Positions 24,552 through 37,400 of a DNA stretch of 64,000 nt are shown piece by piece. How positions within the stretch are numbered: position 1 is the first letter of the stretch; every line of letters starts with the position of its first letter. The notes beneath the pieces are model-generated. The model saw only the letters and a program-made list of their open reading frames with translations. It was not told where the DNA came from and made no database searches. Both the position numbers and the translations under genes were made by a program. This DNA is from Microstegium vimineum (lineage: Eukaryota > Streptophyta > Magnoliopsida > Poales > Poaceae): positions 12,958,818 through 13,022,817 of the forward strand of contig CM039134.1 in assembly GCA_022036555.1 (NCBI GenBank), given 5' to 3'.

Positions 24552-25830
24552 TTATTCTACCGTTGTTTTCGATGAGAAAGATCTTCTCAGATTATAGAAG
24601 GTATATATGTGTCTATGATCTCAAGTTTTTATAGTATAATATATTGTTTGGCTTTGGTTGATTTTCTCTTTGGTTAGCTTGCTGTGAGTCGATGCATTTT
24701 CTTTTTCTGGGGATTGAGGGTATTCGTAAATACGGAATATGCCGAGGACCAATTACAATTTTTGTACTACTTGGCCGTCTCCGGCGCCGGGCGGATCCAC
24801 CGAGGCCTGGCCAGCTCACCCTAGTCTCCGATTTTGTACTTTTTTTTGGTTCTTTCTGTCAAAAACAAACTCAAAAGCGCGGCGCTTTGACCTTTGAGCC
24901 TTGTTGGACGACACAAGGCCCAACTAGAACATGGACATCGAAGCCTTCGTCAGGCAAGGCTCAGTCCGTTTTCGATTTAGGTTGGCAGTTTGGGCCATTG
25001 GACCAAAATTCAAATGGGAAGAGAAGTGAAAAGCGCACAGAGCCACAGAATAATCGTGGGCCCAGTCTGTCAACCAGTCAGTGTCTCATCGATCGCTAGG
25101 TCAGGACTCCGGGGCTCCGGGCCGAACAGCCGTCAATGCACCGACGTTCGAAGTGCGGCCACGTCGCCCTCACGTTCACACTCTCCGATCCCAAAAATAA
25201 TTACCGTTCTCATTTTCTAAAAATTAATTTTTACGATTTATATATAAAAATATTAATATTTATCATACACAAATAATATTATCTTTGAATTTATTTTTAT
25301 AATAAATTTATTTGAAAATATAAATATCACACGTATTTTATAAAAATATAGTATGTAGAACTTAGCGCAGAAAAAACGATGGACCTCGCTGCAACCGCGC
25401 GCGTATGCGGGCCCGCGTTGCAGAAGTATCGGCGTGTATGAGACACACGAGCGCGCAAACCCCACTTGTCAGCGACCTACCGTCCCACTACCAGGGACTG
25501 CTCTCCCCTTTCCTCACCGCTATCCCATCCCTACCTCCCTGGGTAGCCGCCGCAAGGAACCACTCCCTCGACCACGCCGCGCAATCGCCGCCGCCGTTTC
25601 TACGCCGGCGTCAGCGTTTTCTCTCGCGCAGAGCACAGAACCTCACGCTGTAGCGGCGACGAACCCTCCGACGAGCAGGCTGCCCCCGCCGCGCGCAGAG
25701 CAGCGGAACCGCAGGCGGATTGCATGAGACATGTGAGCCTGCTGTCGCGGCGACGGCGCTGGTGGTGATGCTCCTGACCTCCTTCCTCCGGGGTCGCGTA
25801 CACCTCCTCCGCCGGCCCCGCTCCCTGACC
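24552..25830. other. Intergenic region and helicase 5' leader
   Basis: 24552-25370 has no recognisable gene; 25200-25350 is very AT-rich. From about 25400 the sequence turns GC-rich and should hold the promoter and 5' UTR of the helicase gene. No clear TATA box is visible. An upstream ATG at 25724 opens a 14-codon frame closing at 25768. Confidence 0.55.
25724..25768 (+). promoter_or_regulatory. Candidate upstream ORF in the helicase leader
   Basis: The frame from the ATG at 25724 codes for 14 residues ending in RRRRWW and stops at TGA 25766-25768, 62 bp before the chosen helicase ATG and in a different frame. It matters only if transcription starts upstream of 25724. Confidence 0.35.
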
Positions 25831-28380
25831 ATGCCCTCCCCTTTCTTCCTCTCCAGAAACCCTAATCCTAGCCCCGGCACCACTAACACCCACCTTTCAT
25901 CGCCCCCCGTGTCGGCCGCAATGAGCACCACCGGAGTCTACGTGCCGCCGATGCGGCGGCTCCGCTCCGTTATCGCGTCCACCAACGGGAGCCTCGCGCC
26001 ACCACCGTCTGCCGCGGCGCAGGCACAGCAGACGGTGCGGACGCCGGAGTGGCTGGTGGACGGGCGTTCGCTCAGTCCCCCGTCGCCGCCTCAGCCACGG
26101 CGGCGCGATTTACCTCCCCTGCCGCGGCCACCCCAGCCAGAGCATTTCCGGCAGCAGAGCGCTGGGTATGCCCGCTATGCCTACGATGATTTCTCTGAGG
26201 ATGACTCAGATAAGGACATGGACCGCACGTCAGTTTCGAGCAAGGTGAGTGCCTTGTTCTGCCCAGTTATGGATTGATTCACATTTTAAAATTATATCGG
26301 TTGAAACTCAGTTATGCTTGACTAGACTGAACCTAGAGCATTTACCAAGTTGGGATGTTGGTTTTAATTGTAGTGGTTTGTTGCTATCTGTCATTGCACA
26401 CTGATTCAAGTGACAGTGGTTTCCTTGTCTGTGGATGATTTAGCACGAGTTTTTCCATGGTCTGTATAGGATCTTATGTACGGTAAATAAATATAGTTAA
26501 ACCACGGATAGCCATATCAATATCAGAGTGCATTCATGTATTCATGTATTGAGAAATATTGCAAACCTAATAGTTCCAGTGCTAAAATGAAGCCTTTGAA
26601 AATTATAAAATATCTAGAAACTAGAATCCATGAAATCTATGCAATTTGTCAGTTTTATGTGTGCCTCCGTTCCCTTTTGGACATGTACATAATGCTGTTA
26701 CCACTTGCCAGTGTAGAGAGATTACCATCATACTTTGCCATCTCGCTAAAAATCTGTAGTGAATAAGACTCATGTATTTTCAAGAACTGTGGGTCTGAGC
26801 ACTTTCAACTTGGTATGGTGGCCTTGTAGAAACTTGGCTTACGTGAAACATTTTCTTCCAACATTCATATGTGTTTAGTGCATTTAAAATAATATAAATC
26901 TAATTTCTAATGTGAAATGATGGAGGTCAAAGGCTTCTGAGTTATTGAACTTGTTCTGTATATTTTCCCAAATGTGTTAAAATCGGATTAACAACGGTCC
27001 TTTCCAATGTTTTCTGTGTCCTATTATTTTCATTATAGTTGCATTTAAATTCATTATAGTTGTATTTAAATTTCCAGGGTGCATCCACTTTAGATAATGT
27101 CGATGAATGGAAATGGAAACTGCACATGCTTCTTCGTAATGATGATGAACAAGAGATTATCTCAAGGGAAAGAAAGGATAGGCGAGATTTTGAACAACTT
27201 GCCCAACTGGCTGACAGAATGCGTTTGCACAGGTATTTCGTTGCCCCTTGCAGATTCAGATACTGCATATTATGTACATTGTAATCTGACAATAGTTTAC
27301 ATTATGCCAGCCGTCAGTATTCTAAAGTTGTTGTGTTCAGTAAGGTTCCATTGCCTAATTATAGATCAGATCTTGATGACAAAAGACCCCAAAGAGAGGT
27401 GAGCCAGTTTTCTAGCAGCTTAAATGTTTAAAAAATGTGTGTGCTGTGTGTATTGATGTTGACTCATGTATTTATTTTTTTAGGTATCTATACCTTCTGG
27501 TTTGCACAGAGAAGTTGATGCTCTGCTTGCAGATTATGTTGCACGGAAGAGAACAAATGTTGGGAACTTCCCTAGTTCAGCCTTCTCACGGTCAAGCAGC
27601 ACAGACAGTTTTGCAACTGATGAAGGCTTCTTCGATCAGCAAGATAATCAAACTTCCACTAGTGCTGTGATGGACAGAATCCAAAGAAGGAAAAGCCTGC
27701 AGTTGCGGAATCAGCAGGCTGCTTGGCAGGTTTGATTTTAAGATGTAGACTTCTTGCTGTCGCATTTTTAGCCTTAAGACATGATGAGGATCGAAGTTCC
27801 TATAATAACATTTGCATTATTCTGATTATCTGATAACATACCCATTTGAAGTGGCACTTCACTATTAGTCTGAAGTTTTTAAGAGAGTGCATTGTATATC
27901 CAGAGGTTCTGGCGATCTCCTCATTGGCGAAACTGCCTGTTGCAGTTTTGCAAATTGCAAATTTGTAAAAAGAAATTATGTAGCAATACATGTAGTTAAG
28001 TAAAACTACAAATATCCAGTTTCAGTCTCTCAGATTTATCTTATACAGTTATATGTTAAGAAACAAATTACACAAGCAGCCTGACATTGTTTATCATGTG
28101 CTAACCTATCAACTTTGATTTTAGAATCTTGATATCAAAGATGAATTTGAAATTTCAAAATGTTTTTTATTTGCTAATTAGTGGCGCTGAAGCCGACTTG
28201 TTGCATTTTCCTTTGTATGTACTGCTAACTTAAGGGACATGAAAGGATGGAATATACCCAAGGAACTTGGTTAAGCACACATGGAAATCAGTTTTGGTTC
28301 TAGTGCCTGAATCTCAGGATTTAGATTCCCTTAATAATATCACTATTACTGATGTCTTGCATATAGTTATTTACCTTTTC

Positions 28381-28423
<43 letters not shown>

Positions 28424-31400
28424 CTTTTTGTTGGTGGCTCATTTTGGGTTTCAACTCTAGCCTTCTGGACTTGGTTACGGCTAAAAGGCTTTGTTGTTGC
28501 ATGCACTGCTAACTCCCGTTAGCTCCTTCCGTATTATGTCTTAATTATCTCTTATTGCCTCTGATGAAAGTACACCATTATTTTATGTCAGGTAAAATAT
28601 ATATGTGAAAGCAAATCTATTTGGCCCCGTTTGGATCCCTGAAATTGAATTCATTTTAATAATCATAATTTAGAGACATATTAATTAAGCTAATATGATT
28701 GTATATGGATTATAATTGCATATTATTGTTCACTATATGAGAGACATACTTATTTGTTGTATTTCTATCGTAGGAGAGGGAGTTTGAACAACATATTATA
28801 AGTTGCAAATAGAAATATGGAATGGTGATCTATAGAATCAATTTCCATCTCTCACCCTATGAATTTGAGATAGACTTAAATGTGAACTTTGGAAAGTGAT
28901 GGAATGTCAAATTCCAAACTAAATAGCTTAGTTTATTAAAGTAGATTTCAATTCCACCAAATGAAGGGATCCAAACGGCCCCTTAATATATTTTTTGAGG
29001 TATTTTCATGCCAGCTTTCTAATGCCGTCTGTATTGAGGCCCAGAATTTGGAATTGGAAATGGCAGACCCGAATTCACTTCAGCTAGCGCAGCCCAAAGA
29101 CAAAACCGAGCCAAGACCCTATGTACTGGAATCGCATCAGGCCTTCATGCACCTCCGAGGCCTATGTCCTCTTCTGCTCCAGCAAGGCGGCAGAACACCT
29201 TGTCTTCTCCCGCTCCGGCAAGCGGCGGCGCCATGCCCTCCGCCGCCTCTGCCCACGATGAGGACGACGGCGACCTCCTCAGGGTCATGGACGCTATCCC
29301 CATCTGGCCGGAAGTAGAACCATGCCCTACCCGTTAAGGCACTCGGGTTGACCTGCTCCGATGGCAAGCGCCTGCAGCATCAGCTCCAGCGCCTGTTCAT
29401 GCAGTGCTCCTCCACACCTCTTGCTGCCACCGGTAGGGGCTAGGTCGTGGGTAAAGAGGGGAAGAAGATGGGTCAATTCCCAATTCCATGCTAGGCACAT
29501 CCAAACATGAATTTGTATTTGGCATTGCATTTGATTCCAGCTAGCAATTCTATCTACATCCAAACATCCACTTTGATATTAACATCCACTTCCAATAAAA
29601 GTCCGATTTGGTATTGGTGTCAATTCAATTCCAGGGTCTCCAATATCTACACCCAAAGTCCAAACAGACCATAAACAACATGGTATTCGTTAATAATCTA
29701 AAGTATGAGACATACGGAGTACTATATTCTTACCGCACCTTAGTTTTCTCTTGTTGAGATAGTGAGTGCGCATGTTAGTTATAGTTTCAGGCTTTTATTA
29801 TAGGTACAATGTTCTCTTGATCTGTTCCGTCTATTATTTATAGAGTTCAATTTTCTTTGGGTTTGTTTTTAAGGGTATTGTGAGTCTGTGCTTCATGTAT
29901 TGTTGTATCACTACATATTGACAGATTGAACAATTATACCTTTTTCTTTTGGAAAGAACATACTAGCAAATTGGTCTATTTAAATTGCCAAAACTTAAAT
30001 AGAATTGGTTTAGCTCCGTTGATTTGGTTTTAATTCTTTCGGCTGAACTTTTTGCCCTTTTTGGATCAGTTTCTAGGATAGATGTGATGTGTCTTGGATT
30101 CATGCCATGTACTGTATTGACTGACTTGTACCCTATTCAGGAATCAAATGATGGTCAAAGCATGATTGAATTTCGTCGCAGTCTTCCTGCTTATAAAGAG
30201 AAGCAAACTTTATTGGAAGCTATATCACAGAATCAGGTCCTGGTCGGCTGTTCTTGTTGTTCCAGATATGCATGTGTGTGATAGTATCCAACACTTACGA
30301 ACAATTGTTATCATAATGAATTGCAAGTAATGCAAGAAGATTTGAAATGAATGATGAACATGTAGTGGTGCAATTGGGGCACATATTATTGGGAAGAAAC
30401 ATTAAACTAAGTGATATAGCAAAAATGTCAAACAAATTTTACTGCTTGGTGCTAAATGAGCTACCAGTTCCTTTTGTTTTTCCTTTTTTGGTTATAAAAC
30501 CTTAGAACCTTGGATATCTGTTGAAGTTTTAGGACCCCTTTGGTAGAACCTTGGATACCTGTTGAAATGCACATCCTTAGCATCAGAAAGCCGGTAGATC
30601 AACTTGCATTTTTTGCATGTTTACTATCATATAGCATTTCTGGCTGAATATTTGTTAGCATTTAGGCTACTCAACTTGCTTGGGTCTAAAAGGCTTTGTT
30701 GTTGTTATTATTCGGCTATGTTAGCGGCTAACTTTTCTTGTTTGGTTGAGCAGGTTATTGTAGTTTCAGGTGAGACTGGGTGTGGTAAGACGACACAACT
30801 ACCACAGTACATTCTAGAATCTGAAATCGATGCTGCTCGTGGTGCTATGTGCAGTATTATTTGCACTCAACCAAGGCGAATATCAGCAATTGCTGTGTCC
30901 GAAAGAGTTGCTGCTGAAAGAGGCGAGAAAATTGGTGAATCGGTGAGCTAATTGTACCTGCAGAATGATTGCAATCTTTTTTTTTTAAATGATGGGAGTA
31001 TATGATTTTGTGTTGTTCTATGGGGAATTCCTGGGTAATCTAGTCTGAAGATGTTCTTCAAGACTCCCAAGGTACCGTTTGCCGTCTGGTTCAAGGGATG
31101 GGGTGGGACGGGACGATCCCAATGTTAGTGGTGTTTGGTTCAGGATAGGTAGGATAGAGACATCTCACACAGGAAACATTGGATTGAGCCACCCCACTTC
31201 AACGCCGTGTGGTTCCGTTTCTCTGCCTCTTGTCTCACTTCATCTTCTCCAATTTTCTACCCCCTGCCCTTCTCTGCTGGCATGTGTCAAGGCCGTCCAC
31301 GGTGGCCGTGGAGATTGATGGCATGCACGCCTGCTGCCGTGGTCACCATCTTCCTCCGATCCAAGTTGAGCTCGAGTCCGCGTTGATGCCATCCTCCTCC

Positions 31401-34400
31401 CTCGGATCCGATTGGGGAGAAGGTTCTCTAGGCAAGAGCGAGCCCTGATGGTGGCTATCCTGTGAGGGTGAGAGCCTGCTCGGAGCGGGCCTGCTGCCAA
31501 TGGCAGATATTCAGGGGCCCTCATGGTGCTTCTCCACCAGGCTGCTACGCCCCTATGCCAACCTCATCTCCCAATAGTGCTTCGTCATGCTGTAGCAGAT
31601 GCTCAACCTAACTGCCGCGCTGCTCTGATGGCGGATGGCATGCTGGAGCGTGGCCTCATCGCTCCTGACGGTGAGCCATGGTGGGATCTTGATGCGGTGG
31701 TAACTGCCCCTCTGCTTTGTGCCATGGCCGGATGTGTCCTTTATGTGATTGACATCCAGGTCTCACATGAGATGGTAGATGATAGATTAGTAAACGGTGT
31801 CCACGCTCTTGCTCCATCCCAAACACAAAACTGGGATGGTGCTATCCCTCCTACCAAATACATAGGTCAGATCGCTCGATCCCATCCCAACCCGTCTCCA
31901 ATCCAAACACATCCCAAAAGGCTTAGATCATTTTTGCCATCCATAAGTGGTTTGATGTTTGGCCAGGAGTAAAATGCTCCAGCGGCCTATTGGACCTATT
32001 GTATTTTGTCCCTCTTAAGAGTTAAGATGATTAAGACGAGTAGTATAATCAATCACCTTATACTTTTGTGATCTGCAGCTAAACATTTTTGCAAAATTTG
32101 ATCTTTTCTTGAATTTTCTCAATCATGACAATGTATCCTTATCTTTAGGTTGGCTACAAAGTTCGACTGGAAGGCATGAGAGGAAGGGATACACGCCTTC
32201 TTTTCTGCACCACTGGAGTCCTGTTGCGGAGATTGTTGGTGGACAGAAATTTGAAAGGTGTTACCCATGTTATTGTTGATGAAATCCATGAGAGAGGCAT
32301 GAATGAAGGTCTGCGTTAGTCACCCTTATTTTCAATTAGCACTAAAAATGTTTAGCAATGGGCTCATTTTTGTAAATTTATGCTAATCTTTTTTTTGGGT
32401 CTTTGTACTAGATTTTCTTCTTATTGTCTTAAAGGATCTTCTTCCACGCCGTCCTGAGCTGAGACTTATATTGATGAGTGCAACCCTTAATGCTGAGCTA
32501 TTCTCTTCATACTTTGGTGGAGCACCCATGATACATATACCTGTAAGATTTTTTCTTAAGACCTTTTTGCATTCATCAGTCTTGTCTGTCATTAGTCAAT
32601 AGGCATCGCTTCAGCTTCACACTCCACTCCCATCCTTCTTCATTGTCTCAGACTAGACTTTTATAATCCTGAACATAAGTAGTATGCTATAAAAAGTCTG
32701 GGTTTTTTTTTGTCCTTGCTCCTTGCCCCTGCTTCCAAGGCCAATAATGATTTTGCCCCTATTTTTTTTTAACTTGGTGATTTTGCCCTCGCCTTTTCAA
32801 ACAGGTGATTGAGTTTGCCCTATTCCGCTAAGATGGCTCAATGGTGTTAATTCAGCTGTGGAATGACAACTGTGCCATTCCTTGCAAGCCCGTCCATGTA
32901 GCTATGAGCCATCCAGTTGTAGGCAAACATGATGGCCTTTATTGCGGTGATGCGCATATGGGCCACATTGGTTTCCTCAGTACATGCTGGCGGTGAACTG
33001 GTGAAGTAATGCATAGCCCATCCGTGTAGCTATGAGCCATCCAGTTGTAGGCAAACGTGATGGTCTCTATTGCGGTGATGCGCATATGGGCCACAATGGT
33101 TTCCTCAGTACATGCTGGCGGTGAAGTAATGCATCGCGCCCCCGGCCAATGACTGTTCTCTGTCATCACATATTTGTCGTGCCTTTGATTAGCAAGCATG
33201 CCTCAGTCACCTTGGCCTTGTGTGAGCGGGTTGCGCACCTGGAATCCTGAACCCGTGCGGCCGTGCCTCGCACTCTTTCTGCTACGCTGCCTCGCATGCT
33301 TGCCGCCTGTGCCCTGATCGCCGCGCCGTAGCCGACCTGAACCCATGTCACGCGGAGCTTTTCTGACCTGTGAGCACCTCCTACTGCGTCCGTCGGGCCT
33401 TGATCGGCGCAGTTCCTTGTCCTGCAGCTACCGTTTGGACCCTGCGTGCGCCACCTGCCATGGGCGTCGCTCGCACTTCTTGCTGCAAGCCTTTGCCACT
33501 AGCGCTCCATGCGAACAGGACAGAAGTTGGGGATGGGATGGAGCTGGGTTTTTGCTTTGCTTTGCTGAAATGATGGGGTGGGATGAGGATAAGTGGATAA
33601 GGGGCACTTTTGTCCTTTTCCCATATGTTTTGTTTTTCTTTCTCTGTTTAATTCGTTTAATCCTGCCAGAGTTAACTGCCATCCAAATCAGGGCAAACAA
33701 CTCTTCATTTTCAAAATGCAAGGGTAAATCAAAAAGTTGAAAAAAGAAAGGCTAAAATCATCATTGGCCTCTACAGCAAGGGCAAGAACACCAAAAACCT
33801 GAAGTCTTGCTCTACCTGCCAGTTTGACAGCTTTATCATCTTGAACAAAAGATAGCATTTGATGCTCTCAATCTGGGCATCAATTCCATATCACATTTTT
33901 TTATTTGAATTTGAACTTGAAGCCACATGTTGCAAGTCAATCTGTGATACTTACTATATACTCCCTCCGTTTCAATTTATAATTCGTTTGACTTTTTTGA
34001 CCCCAACTTTGACCACTCGTCTTATTCAAAAAATCTGTGTAAACATAGTCAAATTTAAGTCATTCATGTAGACTATTTATTAAATAAGTAAGGCACACCA
34101 AAAGAAATGATATTTTGCGCAAAAATTTGAGTAAGACGAGTGGTTAAACTTATAATTTGGAACGGATTAAGTATGTCACAAGAGTAACTGTTCTACTTCT
34201 GTAATATTTCCTGTTATTTTACATTCATTCGTACCGTGCACTTATTTACATGATTACATCAATCACTTTCTTATATGAAATTTCTCACTTTCCTTGCTAG
34301 ACTTTGTTCGAGTGTTTTGTGCTTTGCCGTAGCTCCTTGTGTAAGTTTTATCTCTGCCCTTTCATAACAATTGGATTTATCTCAACTTAGGGTTTTACAT

Positions 34401-37400
34401 ATCCTGTCCGGAGTCGTTTTCTGGAAGATATTCTTGAAATTACTGGGCACCGGTTAACTCCTTACAATCAAATTGATGACTATGGCCAAGAAAAAAGTTG
34501 GAAGATGCAAAAGCAAGCTCTTCGAAAGCGGAAGAGCCAAATCGCTTCTGTTGTGGAAGTACGGTAGTTCACTTCTTCTTGGACATTTATTTTATGCTCA
34601 AAGCTTTGGTCTCTAAAGTTTGCTTTTGAACAGGATGCAGTTGAAGCTGCTGATTTGAGAGACTATAGTTCGCGAACTCGTGATTCTCTATCCTGTTGGA
34701 ATCCTGATTCAATTGGTTTTAATTTGATAGAAAATGTCTTGTGCCATATTTGTCAAAAGGAACGATCAGGTGCAATACTTGTATTTATGACTGGGTGGGA
34801 TGACATCAATGCATTAAAAGAGCAGCTGCAAGCAAATCCACTGCTTGGAGATTCAAACAAAGTTTTGTTGCTCGCTTGTCATGGCTCTATGGCCAGTTCA
34901 GAGCAGGTATTACCAAGATTACTACACTAATTTGTCATGCATTAGTGTGCCTACTTTTGAACTTATGGAATAAAAAAAATCTGTTATATATTTCAAGCAA
35001 TAAAATATTTCTTAACTGTGGTGGTGATACTAACACTATATTGTCTGATTGCCCAAGTTATTTACTAGTTACTCCATTAAATAGTAAAGTCTCCATTTTA
35101 CAATACATGGCTGTAAACTCTGGAGTCTCTGTTTCATATTACAAGTTAATTAGAGAAAATGATGGTGTTATTAGTATGTTTTTCACTCACTGCTATTACT
35201 TTAGTAGTATGAAAAAGGCCACATCACTTCTCAATTCGATGTGGCCATATATTGTCATTTGGTGTCAACTTTTTCTTAAGATTGAGACTCCTTGGACTCA
35301 TTGAGTGGTGGCTATATTGTGAAATGGTGAGTACTGGCTAGCACATTACACTTTGTTGAGAACATCTGGAATTTCAACAATATTGGTTGTATGAGAGCTA
35401 CTATCTATATAGATTTATGTTGTTGATTTATATTTAACATACCTAAGAATTGAAATCCTATTTTTGGTTGCCTGTAAATTTCTTAACTAATATCTGCATA
35501 ATGTGTTTCGAAGTTCTCCGACTTCATGAAATTTTCAAATTTTCGTTTCTTTGGTAACTTATTTTTTAATGAGCTATAACTTCTAAGTTGATTGTGCGAT
35601 AGACATTTCTGTTGTCATGTTATACACGATATTGGTCAGGGGTGGAAGAGCGAATTTTTTTTGTCATTTCGTTTCTCCTGGTGTACTAATATGCATTAAT
35701 CTGTTGACACGTTTGTCCACCTTTTGTGCAGAAATTAATATTTGATAAGCCTGAGCCTGGAGTAAGGAAAATAGTTCTTGCCACAAATTTGGCTGAAACT
35801 AGTATTACTATCAACGATGTAGTTTTTGTTGTTGACTGTGGCAAGGCAAAAGAGACATCTTACGATGCATTGAATAATACTCCCTGTTTGCTTCCAACCT
35901 GGATCTCCAAGGCTTCTGCTAGACAAGTAATATTTTCTTTCTTATATACATATTACTAACGCTTTTGTTTCACCACTGCTCTTACTTTGATTACTTATTG
36001 TCGTGGTTACAGATATGTTAATAGAGCAATTGATCTGGCTTTTAACCTGAAAGTCTGTCTAAGTCAATTCTATTTCATCACTTACCATTTTTCTAACTGA
36101 ATAAGTGAATATAATATAGAGACGAGGACGAGCTGGTCGAGTCCAACCAGGGGAGTGCTACCATCTTTATCCACAATCTGTATATGATGCATTTGCTGAC
36201 TACCAGTTACCAGAACTTCTGAGAACCCCTCTCCAATCCCTCTGTTTGCAAATAAAAAGCTTGAGGCTAGGAAGTATATCAGAATTTTTATCCAGAGCTT
36301 TACAATCACCTGAATCTCTATCTGTAAGTTTGGTTTGCTTATTTTTTTATCATCACTAACAAAATTTCTGGTCTTCTTTTTGCTCAAATGGATTTGATAA
36401 ATTAATTTATTTCTTTTTTCAGGTACAAAATGCCATTGAATATCTCAAAGTCATTGGAGCTTTTGATCAGAATGAAGAGTTGACAGTTCTTGGTACCAGA
36501 TTCACCCTTAGGATTTTTATTTTTGACATTACCACTGCTTTACTCTGCATCTCTGTAGCTTTTGGAGCTTGTATGCTGACTACGCTTACTGTTTGTCATT
36601 TTCAGGAAAGCACTTGTCTATGCTTCCAGTTGAACCTAAGTTAGGAAAGATGCTTATTTTTGGGGCTATTTTTAATTGTCTGGACCCCATATTAACTATA
36701 GTTTCTGGACTTAGTGTTAGGGATCCTTTTATGACCCCCTTTGATAAGAAAGATGTAAGTATACCTTAATATTCCAATTTTGTTTGCCTATTCTGGTACA
36801 CTCAAATATATATCAGCATTGTGTTTTGATTTCTATTAGTACCTCTGGCCAAAAGCACTTTACAATATTGACTTTGGTCTTCACTCTTCAGCGCAAATAC
36901 TTTGATGGCTGTTTTTTGAGAACATTATTATAACCTCAGATAAATATGTTAGATTGTGGAACTAATTTTAACGATGAATCTACATTTGAGATTTTATGTT
37001 TCCAAACTAAATATTTGAAAAGCTATTAACGATCACAGTTTTTAAAAGTTTGAATGTATTGCGCTCAAAGCGTCAAGTATTTGTGACTGGAGGTAGTATT
37101 GTTTTCCTAGTTTTTTGGTGTACCTTCTTTTCTTTTGCTAGTGGAAATGAAGCTACTTTGTCCATGCAGCTTGCAGAGTCAGCAAAACTGCAGTTTTCAT
37201 GCCGGGACTACAGTGATCATCTTGCACTTGTTCGTGCATATGAAGGATGGAGGGAGGCTGAAAGAGACCGTGCTGGTTATGACTACTGCTGGAAAAAATT
37301 TCTTTCAGTGCAAACACTGAAAGCAATAGATTCTCTTCGGCGGCAGTTTCTCTTTCTTCTTAAGGATACTGGTTTGGTTGATGAAAACATGACTGTGTGC

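Noticed and set aside
30531..30600. Possible MITE fragment in helicase intron 5 (CCCCTTTGGTAGAACC)
   Set aside because: No inverted partner or target duplication could be found.
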